In this document: positions 9,908 to 19,890 of the stretch, in pieces | Position numbering within the stretch: position 1 is the stretch's first letter | How the letters are laid out: each line of letters opens with the position of its first letter | Assembly: GCA_026005175.1 (NCBI GenBank) | Contig: BPKO01000012.1 | Span: 1 to 64,000 of the forward strand | Direction of reading: 5' to 3' | Origin: Candidatus Tectimicrobiota bacterium | GTDB lineage: Bacteria; Tectomicrobia; Entotheonellia; Entotheonellales; Entotheonellaceae | Length of the DNA: 64,000 bases | Notes under the pieces: generated by a model | What the model saw: only the letters and a program-made list of their open reading frames with translations | Told to the model about the DNA's origin: nothing | Databases searched by the model: none | Position numbers and translations under genes: made by a program

Positions 9908-10867
9908 ATGAGCGTCATCAACCAGGCGCTAAAAAAAGCGCAGCGCGAGCAGCTCTGGTCCGGAGCGCGGCCGCTGCCGCTACCGCTACCGCCGGTGGCC
10001 GGCACGCCGCCGCGTCGGCGCTGGCGCTGGCTGGTGCTGGGGCTGCCGGTGGTCACCGCGGTTGGTCTCTGGCTGTCTCTGCGCTTGGTGCCGGGGGAGG
10101 CCTCGCGGGCCCTGCCAGGGGCCTGGCGCCTTGCGCCGGTGGCTCCACCGCCGGCGACGAGTCCCCCACTTCCGGCAGCCGCGGCAGCCAGCGGGACGGC
10201 AGCAGCAGTCCCTGGGGGAGAAAGGGCAGAACAACTGGCACGTATGGGTGTGCCAGATGCGGAAGCCGCGGGGACCACAGCGGCAGTCCCGGCGGCGCCG
10301 CTGACGCGCCGCGCGCCGGAGCGCCGTGTAGCGCCGGCGGCGGTGCCGCGCCAGGAGGCGTCTGACACGGCGCGCGCGCAGGCCCGCGCGCTGTTCAACC
10401 AGGCCGTAGAGGCCTTGGAAGCCGAGGTGTGGCCGCAGGCGCACCGGCTCTTGCAGCAAGCCGTTGCCTTGGCTCCGGACTTTAAGGAAGCCTACACCAG
10501 CCTGGGGAACCTGTACTACCGCCAGCAGCAGTACCAGCAGGCCATCGCCATGTACGAAAAAGCGCTGGCCCTCGACCCTGCCTACGTCAAAGCGCGCAAC
10601 AACCTGGGCAGCGCTTATCTGCGCCTGGCCAAGTACGATCAGGCCATTGCGGCCTTTGAGCAGGCGCTTCAGGCCGACCGCACGTTTAGCTTGCCCTACT
10701 ACAACCTGGCCTGCGTGTATGCCCGCCAGGGGGACAGCGGCACGGCAGCCCGCTACCTGCGGCAAGCCATTGCCCTAGAGCCGCAAGCGCGGCAGTGGGC
10801 GCAGCGCGACGAAGACTTTCGCCAGGTGCGGGCGGCGCCCGAAATCCAGCAACTCCTGAGGCCCTGA
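9908..10867 (+). CDS. GspB/MshN-like membrane protein with C-terminal TPR repeats
   Basis: Inner-membrane protein of 319 aa. The N-terminus MSVINQALKKAQREQL resembles the short cytoplasmic start of both GspB and the MSHA protein MshN. One membrane helix follows at about residues 40-60, then a long Ala/Pro-rich periplasmic linker and, from about residue 165, three to four TPR motifs (FKEAYTSLGNLYYRQQQYQQA, YVKARNNLGSAYLRLAKYDQA, given separately). ATG 9908 has GGAGGCGGG upstream and lies 10 bp after gspA. GspB proper lacks TPRs, whereas MshN has them, so MshN-like is the better guess. It probably partners the GspA ATPase in secretin assembly. Confidence 0.75.
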   Translation: MSVINQALKKAQREQLWSGARPLPLPLPPVAGTPPRRRWRWLVLGLPVVTAVGLWLSLRLVPGEASRALPGAWRLAPVAPPPATSPPLPAAAAASGTAAAVPGGERAEQLARMGVPDAEAAGTTAAVPAAPLTRRAPERRVAPAAVPRQEASDTARAQARALFNQAVEALEAEVWPQAHRLLQQAVALAPDFKEAYTSLGNLYYRQQQYQQAIAMYEKALALDPAYVKARNNLGSAYLRLAKYDQAIAAFEQALQADRTFSLPYYNLACVYARQGDSGTAARYLRQAIALEPQARQWAQRDEDFRQVRAAPEIQQLLRP

Positions 10868-10870
10868 GGC

Positions 10871-11793
10871 ATGTGGCGGCGAGGATTCTGGCTCGCTTAC
10901 TTGCTCCTTGTCACTTTGGCGGCGGTGCTGGTGGCCGACATGGTCAACGCCGCCTTGAGCGCACGCCTCAGCGCGCCGCGGCCGACGCCCCCCGCCGCCG
11001 GTGGGCCCGACGACCGCGCCGGTGGACGCCAAAGAGCGCCTCGACTACCGCGTCATTGTCACGCGCAACATCTTTGATGCCTCGCCGCCGCCTGCCACGC
11101 CGGCGCCGACGACGCCGACGCCGCAACCGGTACCCCAGCCGGTGCAGGCCACGCAACTGCGGCTGCGGCTGGTGGGCACGGTGAGCGGACCGCAGGGGCA
11201 GCGCTACGCGATCATCGAAGACCTCAACGCCCGCGGCATGCAGGGACTCTACCAAGTCGGCGATGCCGTGCAGCAAGCCATTCTTGCCGAAATTGGCACC
11301 GATTGCGTGGTGCTCAGCGTCGATGGGCGCTACGAGTCGCTCTGCTTCCAGTACGAGGCCAGCCCGCCGCCGGCAGCGGCACGGGCCCAGCCGGCGCCGC
11401 CGCGTCCGCGGCCGGCGCCCCGCCAGGAGGCCTCTGCCGTCCCCCGGGGAGCGGGCATCCAGCGCGTTGATGCGGCCACCTGGCGGGTGAGCCGCGAACT
11501 GCTCATGGAGCAGTTTGCCGACTTGGGCAGCCTCTCGACCCCAGGCGCGCCTGCAGCCTTACCTTGTGCAAGGGGAGGTGCGCGGGTTTCGGCTGACGCG
11601 GCTACAACCTGGCAGCCTGCTGCAGCGCCTTGGCCTGCAGCCTGGGGACGTGATCCAGAAAGTAAACGGCCTCAGCCTCAACTCCCCCGAAGAAGCCCTG
11701 GTGGCCTACCAGCAGCTACACAACGAAGGTACGGTGCGCCTGGAAATCCTGCGGCGCAACCGCCCCTTTACGCTAACTTACGAAATACGCTGA
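10871..11793 (+). CDS. gspC: Type II secretion GspC-like protein with PDZ domain (two apparent frameshifts)
   Basis: GspC links the inner-membrane platform to the secretin. Visible parts are an N-terminal membrane helix (WLAYLLLVTLAAVLVADMV), the homology region (ATQLRLRLVGTVSGPQG ... YAIIEDL ... YQVGDAV) and a C-terminal PDZ domain (LTRLQPGSLLQRLGLQPGDV, then NGLSLNSPEEAL). The reading frame changes at a C-run at 10988-10993 and at CCCC near 11540-11543. One base fewer at each gives 306 aa. It starts 3 bp after the TPR gene, and its TGA overlaps the gspD ATG (TGATG). Confidence 0.86.
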
Positions 11794-13866
11794 TGCGCAC
11801 GCTACAAGCAACCCCCATCGCGGTTTTCTTGTTGCTGACGGCTCTGAGCCTGGCGCGTCCCGCGCCGGTCGCGGCGGCCCGCCTGGCCACCGAAGGCAAA
11901 GTCGAGACGGCCGCAGAGCGGTCCGAAGCAGACCAGCAGCAGGTGTACCTCAACTTCCGCGACGCCGACCTCTTGCAAATTATTAACTTGATGAGCGAGC
12001 TCACCGGCAAGAACTTCCTTGTCGACGAGAAAGTGCGGGGCAAAGTGACCATCATTGCCCCCAAGCCGGTGAGCCTTGACGAAGCCTACCAGGTCTTCCT
12101 GTCCATTTTGGAAATCCAGGGCTATGCCGTGGTGCCGCAAGGGCCCATCATTAAAATCGTCCCGGCGCGCGAGGTCAAAGAGCGCCCCCTGCCCACGGCG
12201 ATCGACGGCCGCCTGCCGCCGCCGCCGGCGCGCGACGAGTTCATTACCCAGCTTATTCCCTTGGAGCATGCCGACGCCAACGAGATTCGCAACCTGCTGA
12301 GCCCGATGGTGTCGCGGGAGAGCAGCCTGCTGGCCTATGCCCCGACCAATACCCTGATTCTGACCGACGTAGCTTCGAACATTTCACGCTTGCTCAAGAT
12401 CATCCGCGCCCTCGACGTGCCGGCCCCCCGAGGCGGTGCTCAACGTCGTCACTCTGAAGCACGCTTCTGCCGAGCAGCTGGCCACCTCGCTTCAGGCGGC
12501 GCTGGAGGGCCTGGCGCAAGCCGGCCGCACCGACGGCACCGCGCCGCGCCTGCCGCGGCGGCGGCGAGCGGCGCCAACGCCGCAGCAGGCGCCGCCGGCG
12601 CCCAAGATCATTCCCGACGGCCGCACCAACAGCTTGATCCTTATTGCCCCGCCGGAAGTGATGGCAGCCGCTGAGGACTTGATTGCCAAGCTCGACATTC
12701 CCACCCCCGAAGGGCGCGGGCAAGTGCACGTTTACTACCTGGCGCACGCCAACGCCGAGGAGCTGGCCAAAGTGCTCACCGCCCAGGCGGCCGACATCGC
12801 CCGGGCGGTGGCCGCCGAAGAAGCCCAGCGCGGCCGCCAGCCGCCGCAGCGCCAGCCCACCCCCGGCGGCACCACCCCCATGGGCATCACCATTACTGCC
12901 GACAAGCCCACCAACTCCCTGGTGATCACCGCGCCGCCCGAAGCCTACGCCGTCCTCAAAGACATCATCGCCAAGCTGGACATTCGTCGCTCACAGGTTC
13001 TTGTAGAAACGCTTATCGCTGAAGTCACTTTTGACAAAGCCAAAGCGCTGGGCGTTGAGTGGCGGGTGATCGACGAACCCAACGGCGTGCAGGTCTTTGG
13101 CAGTTCCACAGGCTCGCGGGAGACGGGGGTGCTCAACACCCTGACCACCAATCCCTTTGCCGCCCCTTCCGGACTGCTCATTGGCGCCTTGCGCCAGTCG
13201 ATCACCATTGGCGGGCAGGAAGTGTTCAACATCCCGGCCATCTTGCGCGCCTTTCAGAGCGACGCCGACGTCAACATCCTCGCTACCCCCAACCTGATCA
13301 CCACCGACAACGAGGAAGCCGAAATCATCATCGGCGAAGAGCGTCCCTTCCTGCGCACCGCCCAGGATACGCCCTCGGGAGGCGTGGTGTCGACGGTGAG
13401 AACGTTTGAGTTTCGCGACGTGGGCATCACCCTGCGCATCACGCCGCAAATCAGCCAAGGGCGTACGGTGCGGCTCAACCTCTTTCAGGAAATCACCAAC
13501 TTCGTGGCGGAAGCCGAAACCGGCGCCGTCACCACCACCAAGCGCTCGGCTAAAACCACGGTCATCGTTGACGACGGACAAACCATCGTCATCGGTGGCC
13601 TCATCCAGGAAAACCGCAACGAAACACAGACTCAAGTCCCCTGCCTGGGCAACCTGCCCCTCTTTGGCTGGGCCTTCAAGCAGACCGCGGCGCAGCGGCG
13701 CAAGACCAACCTGCTCATTTTTCTCACCCCGCACATCATTACCTCTCCGGAGGACGTGCGGCGCATCACCGAGCACAAGCGGCAGCAGTCGGACAAGGCC
13801 GACGAAATCGAGGAGCGCCTGCGGCAAGGGCGCCCGCAGGAAAACGAGGAGCTTTTGGTAGAATAA
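11793..13866 (+). CDS. gspD: Type II secretion secretin GspD (one apparent frameshift)
   Basis: Outer-membrane secretin. A signal peptide (residues 1 to about 29, ending APVAAA) precedes an N0 domain (VYLNFRDADLLQIINLMSEL), repeated N1-N3 secretin domains (several LKHASAEQLA / YYLAHANAEELA-type segments) and the secretin barrel (VETLIAEVTF, FRDVGITLRITPQI, TTVIVDDGQTIVIGGLI, PLFGWAFK). No pilotin-binding S domain is evident; the tail is Glu/Arg-rich. The frame changes within a C-run at 12424-12429 (six, five expected), between ALDVP and PEAVLNVVTL. Corrected length 690 aa. Translationally coupled to gspC. Confidence 0.93.
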
Positions 13867-13893
13867 AACAGGCGTCCTGCGAGGACAGCGGCC

Positions 13894-15594
13894 ATGAAGC
13901 GGATGTCCCTCAGCGAGATCTTGCTGGCCACCACGGCCCTCACTCCAGAGCAGCTGGCCCAGGCGCAGGAGTTGAGCGCCCAGAAGCACCTGCGGCTCGA
14001 GGAGGTGCTGTTGCAGCAGCGCCTTCTCAGCGAAGACGAACTGCTGCAGGCACAGAGCCAGCAGCTTGGCCTGCCGTACTGGAAAGAGCTGCCCGACAGC
14101 GAGTTTGATCCTGCCCTCATGCTGCAGGTGCCGCTGGCCTTTGCCCGGCAGCACAAGCTGGTGCCCATCCGTAAAGAAAACGGGGCGGTGCTGGTGGCCA
14201 CCTGCCGGCCGCTGGCGCTGCAGCCCCTGGACGACCTCAGTGCCCTGCTCGGTGCCCCGGTGGAGCCGGTGCTCAGTAGCGAGCGCGAGATCATCAGCGC
14301 CCTCAACCGCCTCTATGACACCAGTGCCCAGGCGGCCGCCAAAGTCATCGAGGACCTCGACGTGAGGGCGCTCGACAAGCTCGCCCACGAGCTCGAAGGG
14401 CCGCAGGACCTCCTCGACCAGGACTCCGAAGCCCCCATCATCCAGCTGGTCAACTTGATCCTGGCGCAGGCGGTGCGCGACCGTGCCAGCGACATCCACA
14501 TCGAGCCCTTCGAGCGGGCCCTGCGCGTGCGCTACCGTATCGACGGGGTGCTGCACGACGTGCTCACCCCCCACAAGCGCCTGCAGGCGGCCATTACCTC
14601 GCGGCTCAAGATCATGGCCGACCTCAACATCGCCGAAAAACGCCTGCCGCAGGATGGCCGCATGGCCATCCGGGTGCGCAACAAAGACATCGACATCCGG
14701 GTCTCCGTGATTCCCACGGCTTTTGGCGAGCGCGTGGTGCTGCGGCTGCTCGACAAGTCCAGCATGCTCATGGCGCTCGAAGACATCGGCATGGCCCCGG
14801 ACGTGCTGCGGGTCTACAGTCGCCTCATCCGCCGCTCACACGGCATCATCCTGGTTACCGGCCCCACGGGCAGCGGCAAGACCACCACGCTGTATGCCAC
14901 GCTGCAGCGCCTCAACTCGCCGCAGGTGAACATCATCACCGTGGAAGACCCCATCGAGTACCAGCTCGACGGCATCGGTCAGATTCAAGTCAACCCCAAA
15001 ATCGACCTTACCTTTGCCAACGGCCTGCGCTCTATCTTGCGGCAGGACCCCGATATCATCATGGTGGGCGAGATCCGCGACCGGGAGACGGCCGAAATCG
15101 CCATGCAGGCGTCGCTGACCGGCCACCTGGTGCTGAGCACCCTACATACCAACGATGCCGCCAGTGCTATCACCCGCCTGCGCGACATGGGGATCGAGTC
15201 TTTCCTGATTTCGTCGTCGGTGCTGGCCATCATGGCGCAGCGCCTGGTGCGGCTGCTGTGCCGCAGCTGCCGTGAGCCCTTTAGGCCTGACCCCGAACTC
15301 CTGCAAGAACTGGGGCTTTCCCCGCAGGCGTGCCACCAGGTGCAGTTTTACCGTGGGCGCGGCTGCGAGGCCTGCCGCGGCACCGGCTACCGGGGCCGCA
15401 CCGGGATTTACGAGCTTCTAGTCATCGATGACCCCATCCGTGCCCTCATCATGCAGAACGCCAATGCGGCGATGATCAAAAACGCCGCGGTGGCCAGCGG
15501 CATGCGCACGCTGCTGCACGACGGCGCCAGCAAGGTCTTGGCCGGGCTGACCACCCCCGAAGAAGTCTTGCGGGTGACGCAGGAGAGCGAGTAG
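13894..15594 (+). CDS. gspE: Type II secretion / pilus assembly ATPase GspE
   Basis: Hexameric cytoplasmic ATPase that powers the secretion pseudopilus. The 566-aa product is intact. It has an N-terminal GspE_N domain (MSHEN type), the ASDIHIEPFERALRVRYRIDG region, Walker A GPTGSGKTT, the Asp box VEDPIEYQ, Walker B RSILRQDPDIIMVGEIRD, a His box TGHLVLSTLHTNDA and the zinc tetracysteine CRSC...CEAC. It follows gspD by 27 bp. The tetracysteine fits GspE and PilB/MshE alike, and GspE is preferred because of gspC in the same operon. Confidence 0.95.
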   Translation: MKRMSLSEILLATTALTPEQLAQAQELSAQKHLRLEEVLLQQRLLSEDELLQAQSQQLGLPYWKELPDSEFDPALMLQVPLAFARQHKLVPIRKENGAVLVATCRPLALQPLDDLSALLGAPVEPVLSSEREIISALNRLYDTSAQAAAKVIEDLDVRALDKLAHELEGPQDLLDQDSEAPIIQLVNLILAQAVRDRASDIHIEPFERALRVRYRIDGVLHDVLTPHKRLQAAITSRLKIMADLNIAEKRLPQDGRMAIRVRNKDIDIRVSVIPTAFGERVVLRLLDKSSMLMALEDIGMAPDVLRVYSRLIRRSHGIILVTGPTGSGKTTTLYATLQRLNSPQVNIITVEDPIEYQLDGIGQIQVNPKIDLTFANGLRSILRQDPDIIMVGEIRDRETAEIAMQASLTGHLVLSTLHTNDAASAITRLRDMGIESFLISSSVLAIMAQRLVRLLCRSCREPFRPDPELLQELGLSPQACHQVQFYRGRGCEACRGTGYRGRTGIYELLVIDDPIRALIMQNANAAMIKNAAVASGMRTLLHDGASKVLAGLTTPEEVLRVTQESE

Positions 15595-16821
15595 GTGCCG
15601 GTTTACACTTACAGCGCGCTTGACCAGCGCGGCCGGGCAACCAAAGGCATCATCAACGCCGACAGTGCGCGGGCAGCACGCAGCAAGCTCCGCCAGGCGG
15701 GGCTCTTCCCCACCGAGCTCCTGGAAGTCGAAAAAGCTGAAGCCCGCCAAAGCGGCCACCGCCTGGCTGCTTTGGCCTTGTGGCGGCGCGTGCGGTCGCA
15801 GGACCTCACAGTGATGATTCGCCAGTTTGCCACTCTGCTGGCGGCCAACCTCACCGTGGTCGATGCCCTCACCGCGCTCATCGAGCAGACGGAAAACGCC
15901 ACCCTGAAAAAGACCCTCATCCAGGTCCGCGAGCGGCTCAACGAAGGCAGCAGCCTGGCGGCGGCCCTTGCCGAGCACCGCCGCGTCTTCTCCCCCCTGA
16001 TGGTCAACATGGTACGCGCCGGCGAAGCCAGCGGGGCGCTGCCCCCGGTGCTGCTGCGCCTGGCCGACTTCAGCGAGCGCCAGCTCGAGACCCGCAAGCG
16101 TATTACCGCCAAGATGTACTATCCGCTGTTCATGCTCGCAGTAGGCACTCTGGTTCTCTTTGCGCTTTTGACTTATGTGGTGCCAACCGTCACGACGATT
16201 TTTGCCACCATGCAGCAAACGCTGCCGTGGCCCACGCGGGTGCTCATCGCGGTGAGCACTTTCTTGCGCCGCTTCTGGTGGCTCCTGGCCTTGGGGGTCG
16301 CGGGACTGCTGTTGCTTCTACAGCGCTACGGCCACACCGAGGGCGGTCGCCAGCGGTTTGACGCCTGGAAGCTCCGGGCCCCGCTTGTGGGCAAGCTGGC
16401 CCTCAAAGTGGCCATGGCCCGCTTTACCCGCACCTTGGGCATGCTGCTGCGCAGCGGCATTCCCCTGCTCGACGCCCTCGACATTGCCAAGGCGGTGGTC
16501 AACAACACGGTGCTCGCCGCCGCCCTTGACAAAGCCCGTGAGGCGATTCGCGAAGGGTCAGACATCGCCACCCCGCTCAGGACGAGCGGCCACTTCCCGC
16601 CCCTGGTCGCTCACATGATCGCCATTGGAGAAAAAAGCGGGCAGCTCGAGGAGATGCTGCTGCGGGTGGCCGATGCCTACGACAACGAAGTCCATACCAG
16701 CGTGGAAGGCCTGACTTCTCTGGTAGAACCGGTTATCATCGTCATCATGGCGGGTGTGGTCTTCGCCATCATGCTGGCGGTGCTGCTGCCCATTTTTGAG
16801 ATCAATACCTTGATTCGCTAG
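15595..16821 (+). CDS. gspF: Type II secretion inner-membrane platform protein GspF
   Basis: Polytopic platform protein interacting with GspE and the pseudopilus. The 408-aa product has the two-fold T2SF repeat: RQFATLLAANLTVVDALTALI in the first half and RTLGMLLRSGIPLLDALDIA in the second. Membrane helices lie at about residues 172-196, 220-242 and 378-402. It starts with GTG directly after the gspE TAG (no gap), which implies coupled translation. Confidence 0.94.
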   Translation: MPVYTYSALDQRGRATKGIINADSARAARSKLRQAGLFPTELLEVEKAEARQSGHRLAALALWRRVRSQDLTVMIRQFATLLAANLTVVDALTALIEQTENATLKKTLIQVRERLNEGSSLAAALAEHRRVFSPLMVNMVRAGEASGALPPVLLRLADFSERQLETRKRITAKMYYPLFMLAVGTLVLFALLTYVVPTVTTIFATMQQTLPWPTRVLIAVSTFLRRFWWLLALGVAGLLLLLQRYGHTEGGRQRFDAWKLRAPLVGKLALKVAMARFTRTLGMLLRSGIPLLDALDIAKAVVNNTVLAAALDKAREAIREGSDIATPLRTSGHFPPLVAHMIAIGEKSGQLEEMLLRVADAYDNEVHTSVEGLTSLVEPVIIVIMAGVVFAIMLAVLLPIFEINTLIR

Positions 16822-16833
16822 TGCGGAGGAGCC

Positions 16834-18330
16834 ATGGCCAAGCACGCCCTTGGCATCGAGCTGGGTAGTCACCACCTGGCTTTGGTTCAGCTCACCGGTA
16901 CGGGCAAGGCCTACACGCTCACCGCGGCTGCCCAACGCCCCCTGCCGGGGGTTCCCGAGGAGGAACACGCTGCCTCGTGGCGGCAAGCCCTGCAAGAGCT
17001 GCTCGCCCCCCTCTCTCTGCGTGGGGACACCGTGGTCGTCACCTTGCCTGCGGCTCGCGCCGTGCTGCGATACCTCACCTTCCCGTTTAAGGATCCGCGG
17101 CGCATCCGCCAGGCCCTGCGGTTTACCCTCGACGAGCACATGCCCTTTGAGCCCGAGGAGGTGATTGCCGACTTTCAGCCGCTTCCGAGCTCCAGCGACG
17201 ACGCCACGTCGCTTCTGGCGGTCGCCACGCCCCAGACGGGCATTGCCGAGGCGCTGTCGCTCCTCCAGGAGGCGGGTCTGGAGCCCGTTATCGTCGATCT
17301 CGATGTCTTTGCGCTAGCCCATGCCGCTTGGTGCGGCTCGCGTGCCCTGCCGCACCATACGGTGGTGCTCGACTTGCAGCCCACGCATACGCTGATGACC
17401 TTTCTCCACCAAGGCACCCCCGTCTTTGCCCGCAGCCTGGCCTACGGGTTGCCCTCGCCCGAGGTGCCACTGGAGAGCTATGTGGCGCGCTTGAGCAAGG
17501 CGCTGCAACACTCGCTGTACGCCTGCGAAATGACCCTTACGGTGCCCTATACCCCTGACCTTCTCCTTTTGGCAGGGGCGCACCGAGACCGCCTCGACAT
17601 TCTGGCCACCGCGCTTCAAGAGGCACTCGAGGTGCCGGCAGCGGTCTGGCAAATTAGCGCCGACGCCTACCGCCCTAGTGCCATGAGCCCGCCGCCTGCC
17701 GAGCAGACACGTTATGCGGTGGCTTTCGGTGCCGCCCTGCGCGCGCTGCACCGCCATCCCATTGGCATCAACCTGCGACGGGAGCGTTTTGCCCTGCACC
17801 GCGAGGTCGCTGAACTGCGCGGTCGCCTCGTGGGCCTTGGCCTCATGCTCATGGCCGTCGCCGCCCTGGGGGTGGGCAACCTTTACCTCCACAACCAGTA
17901 CAAGGCCCAGCGCTACGCCCAGCTGCAGCGCGAAATCGCCCAGGTGTTCCACGCCACCCTGCCCGACACGCGCCTGGTGCACCCCGTGGTCCAGATGCAG
18001 GAACAGCTGCGCCGCCTCAGCGAGCGCCTGCGCGCGTTTGGCGGCTTGACCGGCACGGCCCTCTCTGGCCTCCAGATCTTGCGCGAAATCAGCGCCCGCA
18101 CCCCCCCCACAATCACCGTCAACGTCGACAACCTGACGATTACCGACGAGACCATCGACCTTAGCGGCACCACGAACGCCTACGATGACGTGGTCAAGCT
18201 TAAGGAAGCGCTCGAAGCGTCTCCTTACTTCGCCGCGGTCAAAATCACCAGCACCAAAACCGACGTGAGCAGTAAGGTGGCTTTCAAGCTCACCATCCAG
18301 ACGGTCAAAACCCTGGAGAACCTGTCATGA
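16834..18330 (+). CDS. gspL: GspL-like protein: PilM-type actin-fold domain fused to PilN-type membrane domain
   Basis: Platform protein of 498 aa that recruits the GspE ATPase. Residues 1 to about 300 are a PilM/GspL cytoplasmic actin-like domain (LGIELGSHHLALVQL at the start; VLDLQPTHTLMTFLHQG). After INLRRERF a single membrane helix at about 331-352 leads to a periplasmic PilN-like part with a coiled-coil (about 355-400) and a small ferredoxin-like fold. In type IV pili these are two proteins, PilM and PilN; here they form one chain, as in GspL. GGAGGAGCC precedes the ATG. The end overlaps gspM by ATGA. Confidence 0.88.
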   Translation: MAKHALGIELGSHHLALVQLTGTGKAYTLTAAAQRPLPGVPEEEHAASWRQALQELLAPLSLRGDTVVVTLPAARAVLRYLTFPFKDPRRIRQALRFTLDEHMPFEPEEVIADFQPLPSSSDDATSLLAVATPQTGIAEALSLLQEAGLEPVIVDLDVFALAHAAWCGSRALPHHTVVLDLQPTHTLMTFLHQGTPVFARSLAYGLPSPEVPLESYVARLSKALQHSLYACEMTLTVPYTPDLLLLAGAHRDRLDILATALQEALEVPAAVWQISADAYRPSAMSPPPAEQTRYAVAFGAALRALHRHPIGINLRRERFALHREVAELRGRLVGLGLMLMAVAALGVGNLYLHNQYKAQRYAQLQREIAQVFHATLPDTRLVHPVVQMQEQLRRLSERLRAFGGLTGTALSGLQILREISARTPPTITVNVDNLTITDETIDLSGTTNAYDDVVKLKEALEASPYFAAVKITSTKTDVSSKVAFKLTIQTVKTLENLS

Positions 18331-18869
18331 CCCTGTGGCAGAATTTGCAGCTGCGCGAGAAGCTGTTCGTCCTCGGCGCGGCGGTGGCCGTTCTTCTGGC
18401 CCTCTTATTCCTGCTGGTCATCGATCCGCTGCTTGCCCGTGCCGCCCTGCTTGACCGCCAGATCCAGGCTGCCGAGCGGCAGTTGCGCGAGCTGCAAGAC
18501 TTGCGGCGCCAGTACTTGCACCAAAAACAGCTGCTCGATCAGATCAATGCCCGGCTGCGGCAGCAGCAGAACTTTTCGCTTTTTTCTAAGCTCGAAGAGC
18601 TGGCGCGCGAGAGTGGCCTGCGCGAGAAACTGCTCTACATGAAACCGGTGGTCAGTGCTCCTAGCGAGGCGTACAACGAAGAAGCCGTGGAAATCAAAAT
18701 GGAAGGGGTCACTCTGGCGCAGCTGGTGCGTTACTTGCAGCAGGTGGAAACCGCGCCCCAGTTCCTCAAGATCAAGCGCCTGCACATCAAGCCGCGCCTG
18801 GACGACCGCCAGCAGCTCAGCGCCGTGTTTCGGGTCTCGACGTTTACCCTGAAGGAAGAGAAGCGCTAA
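18327..18869 (+). CDS. gspM: GspM/PilO-like inner-membrane protein
   Basis: 180-aa bitopic protein with a short cytoplasmic start, a membrane helix at about residues 14-35, a periplasmic coiled-coil (LDRQIQAAERQLRELQDL) and a C-terminal ferredoxin-like domain (VEIKMEGVTLAQLVRYLQQVE). This is the GspM/PilO plan. The ATG overlaps the gspL stop, so the proteins are made in register, as expected for partners that dimerise. It is the last gene of the operon; its stop overlaps that of the convergent aldo/keto reductase gene. Confidence 0.85.
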   Translation: MTLWQNLQLREKLFVLGAAVAVLLALLFLLVIDPLLARAALLDRQIQAAERQLRELQDLRRQYLHQKQLLDQINARLRQQQNFSLFSKLEELARESGLREKLLYMKPVVSAPSEAYNEEAVEIKMEGVTLAQLVRYLQQVETAPQFLKIKRLHIKPRLDDRQQLSAVFRVSTFTLKEEKR

Positions 18870-19831
18870 CCCTCCGCCAGGAAGTCCTCCAAGCCAGCGC
18901 CCAGCGCTTCGCGGATGGCCGCGCGCTCGGCAGCGCTCAGCGGCGGCAAGTGGCTGGCCGCCAGGTTTTCTTCTGCCTGTGCCACGGTCTTGATACCAGG
19001 GATGACCACCGACACGGCAGGCTCGTCGAGCACAAAGCGCAGTGCGGCTTGCGCCAGGGTGCGCTCTCCGGCGCGGGCCAAAAAGCGCACTTTGTTCACC
19101 ATCTCTACCAGCGCCGCCAGGTATTCCCGCGGCCAAGCAGCGCGAAAGTCTCCCTCGGCAAAGGCGGCCTCGGCCGTGTACTTGCCGGTGAGCAGGCCGT
19201 TGGCCAGCGGCTCGCGCACGATGATGCCCACGTCGTGCGCCTGCGCCAGCGGGAAGAGCTCCTCGCGGGCTTCTGGCCGCAGCACGTTGTAGGTCACCTG
19301 AATCACCTCGGGCTTGCCGCTGTAAATGGCCATCATCCCCTCGTAGGGGTCGTGCACCGAGACGCCGTAAGCGCGGATCTTGCCCTGCTGCTTGAGCTCG
19401 TCAAGGACGGCGTAGTGCTCGGCACGCTCAAGCAGCATCAAGGGTGGGTTGTGCAGCTGGTACAAGTCGATATAGTCGGTGCGCAGCCGCTTGAGGCTCT
19501 TTTCCAAGGCAAAGCGGATGTAGTCGGCATCGAAGTTCTTGCGAAAGCGGCCGTGGTAAAAGTCGTTGCCTACTTTGGTGGCAATCACGCACTGGTGCCG
19601 GCGTTTTTGCAGCGCCTGCCCTAACAGTTTTTCGCTCAGCCCGTGCCCGTAAATGTCGGCAGTATCAAAGAAAGTGCACCCTAAGTCCAGTGCCCGCGCG
19701 ATGGCCCGCAGCGACTCGGCGTTGTCCGTGGGGCCGTAGCTGTGGCCGTGTTTGTTGCCGCCAATGGCCCAGGCGCCAAAGCCTATCTCGGAAACCTGCA
19801 ATCCGGTCTTTCCCAAGCGTCGGTACTGCAC
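18866..19831 (-). CDS. Aldo/keto reductase
   Basis: NAD(P)H-dependent oxidoreductase of the AKR superfamily, 321 aa, TIM barrel. All four catalytic positions are visible: Asp and Tyr in FFDTADIYGHG, Lys in VIATKVGND and His in DLYQLHNPPL. GIKTVAQAEEN near the end is the cofactor loop. Substrate not predictable. Starts with GTG; single gene, divergent from the methyltransferase to its right and convergent with gspM (4-bp stop overlap). Confidence 0.93.
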   Translation of the reverse strand: MQYRRLGKTGLQVSEIGFGAWAIGGNKHGHSYGPTDNAESLRAIARALDLGCTFFDTADIYGHGLSEKLLGQALQKRRHQCVIATKVGNDFYHGRFRKNFDADYIRFALEKSLKRLRTDYIDLYQLHNPPLMLLERAEHYAVLDELKQQGKIRAYGVSVHDPYEGMMAIYSGKPEVIQVTYNVLRPEAREELFPLAQAHDVGIIVREPLANGLLTGKYTAEAAFAEGDFRAAWPREYLAALVEMVNKVRFLARAGERTLAQAALRFVLDEPAVSVVIPGIKTVAQAEENLAASHLPPLSAAERAAIREALGAGLEDFLAEG

Positions 19832-19890
19832 AGGCCGTCTCCTTCTGCCCTTGACCGGGCGTTGGCGGATCGGGTATTGTCTTTTGCGCG

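Noticed and set aside
6421-13866. Programmed ribosomal frameshifting in recJ and gsp genes
   Set aside because: Many unrelated genes are affected, always by one extra base, with no common slippery heptamer or stimulatory structure. Sequencing insertions explain all.
12991-14574. Minus-strand open frame of 527 codons
   Set aside because: Lies entirely opposite gspD and gspE; composition is that of a shadow frame.
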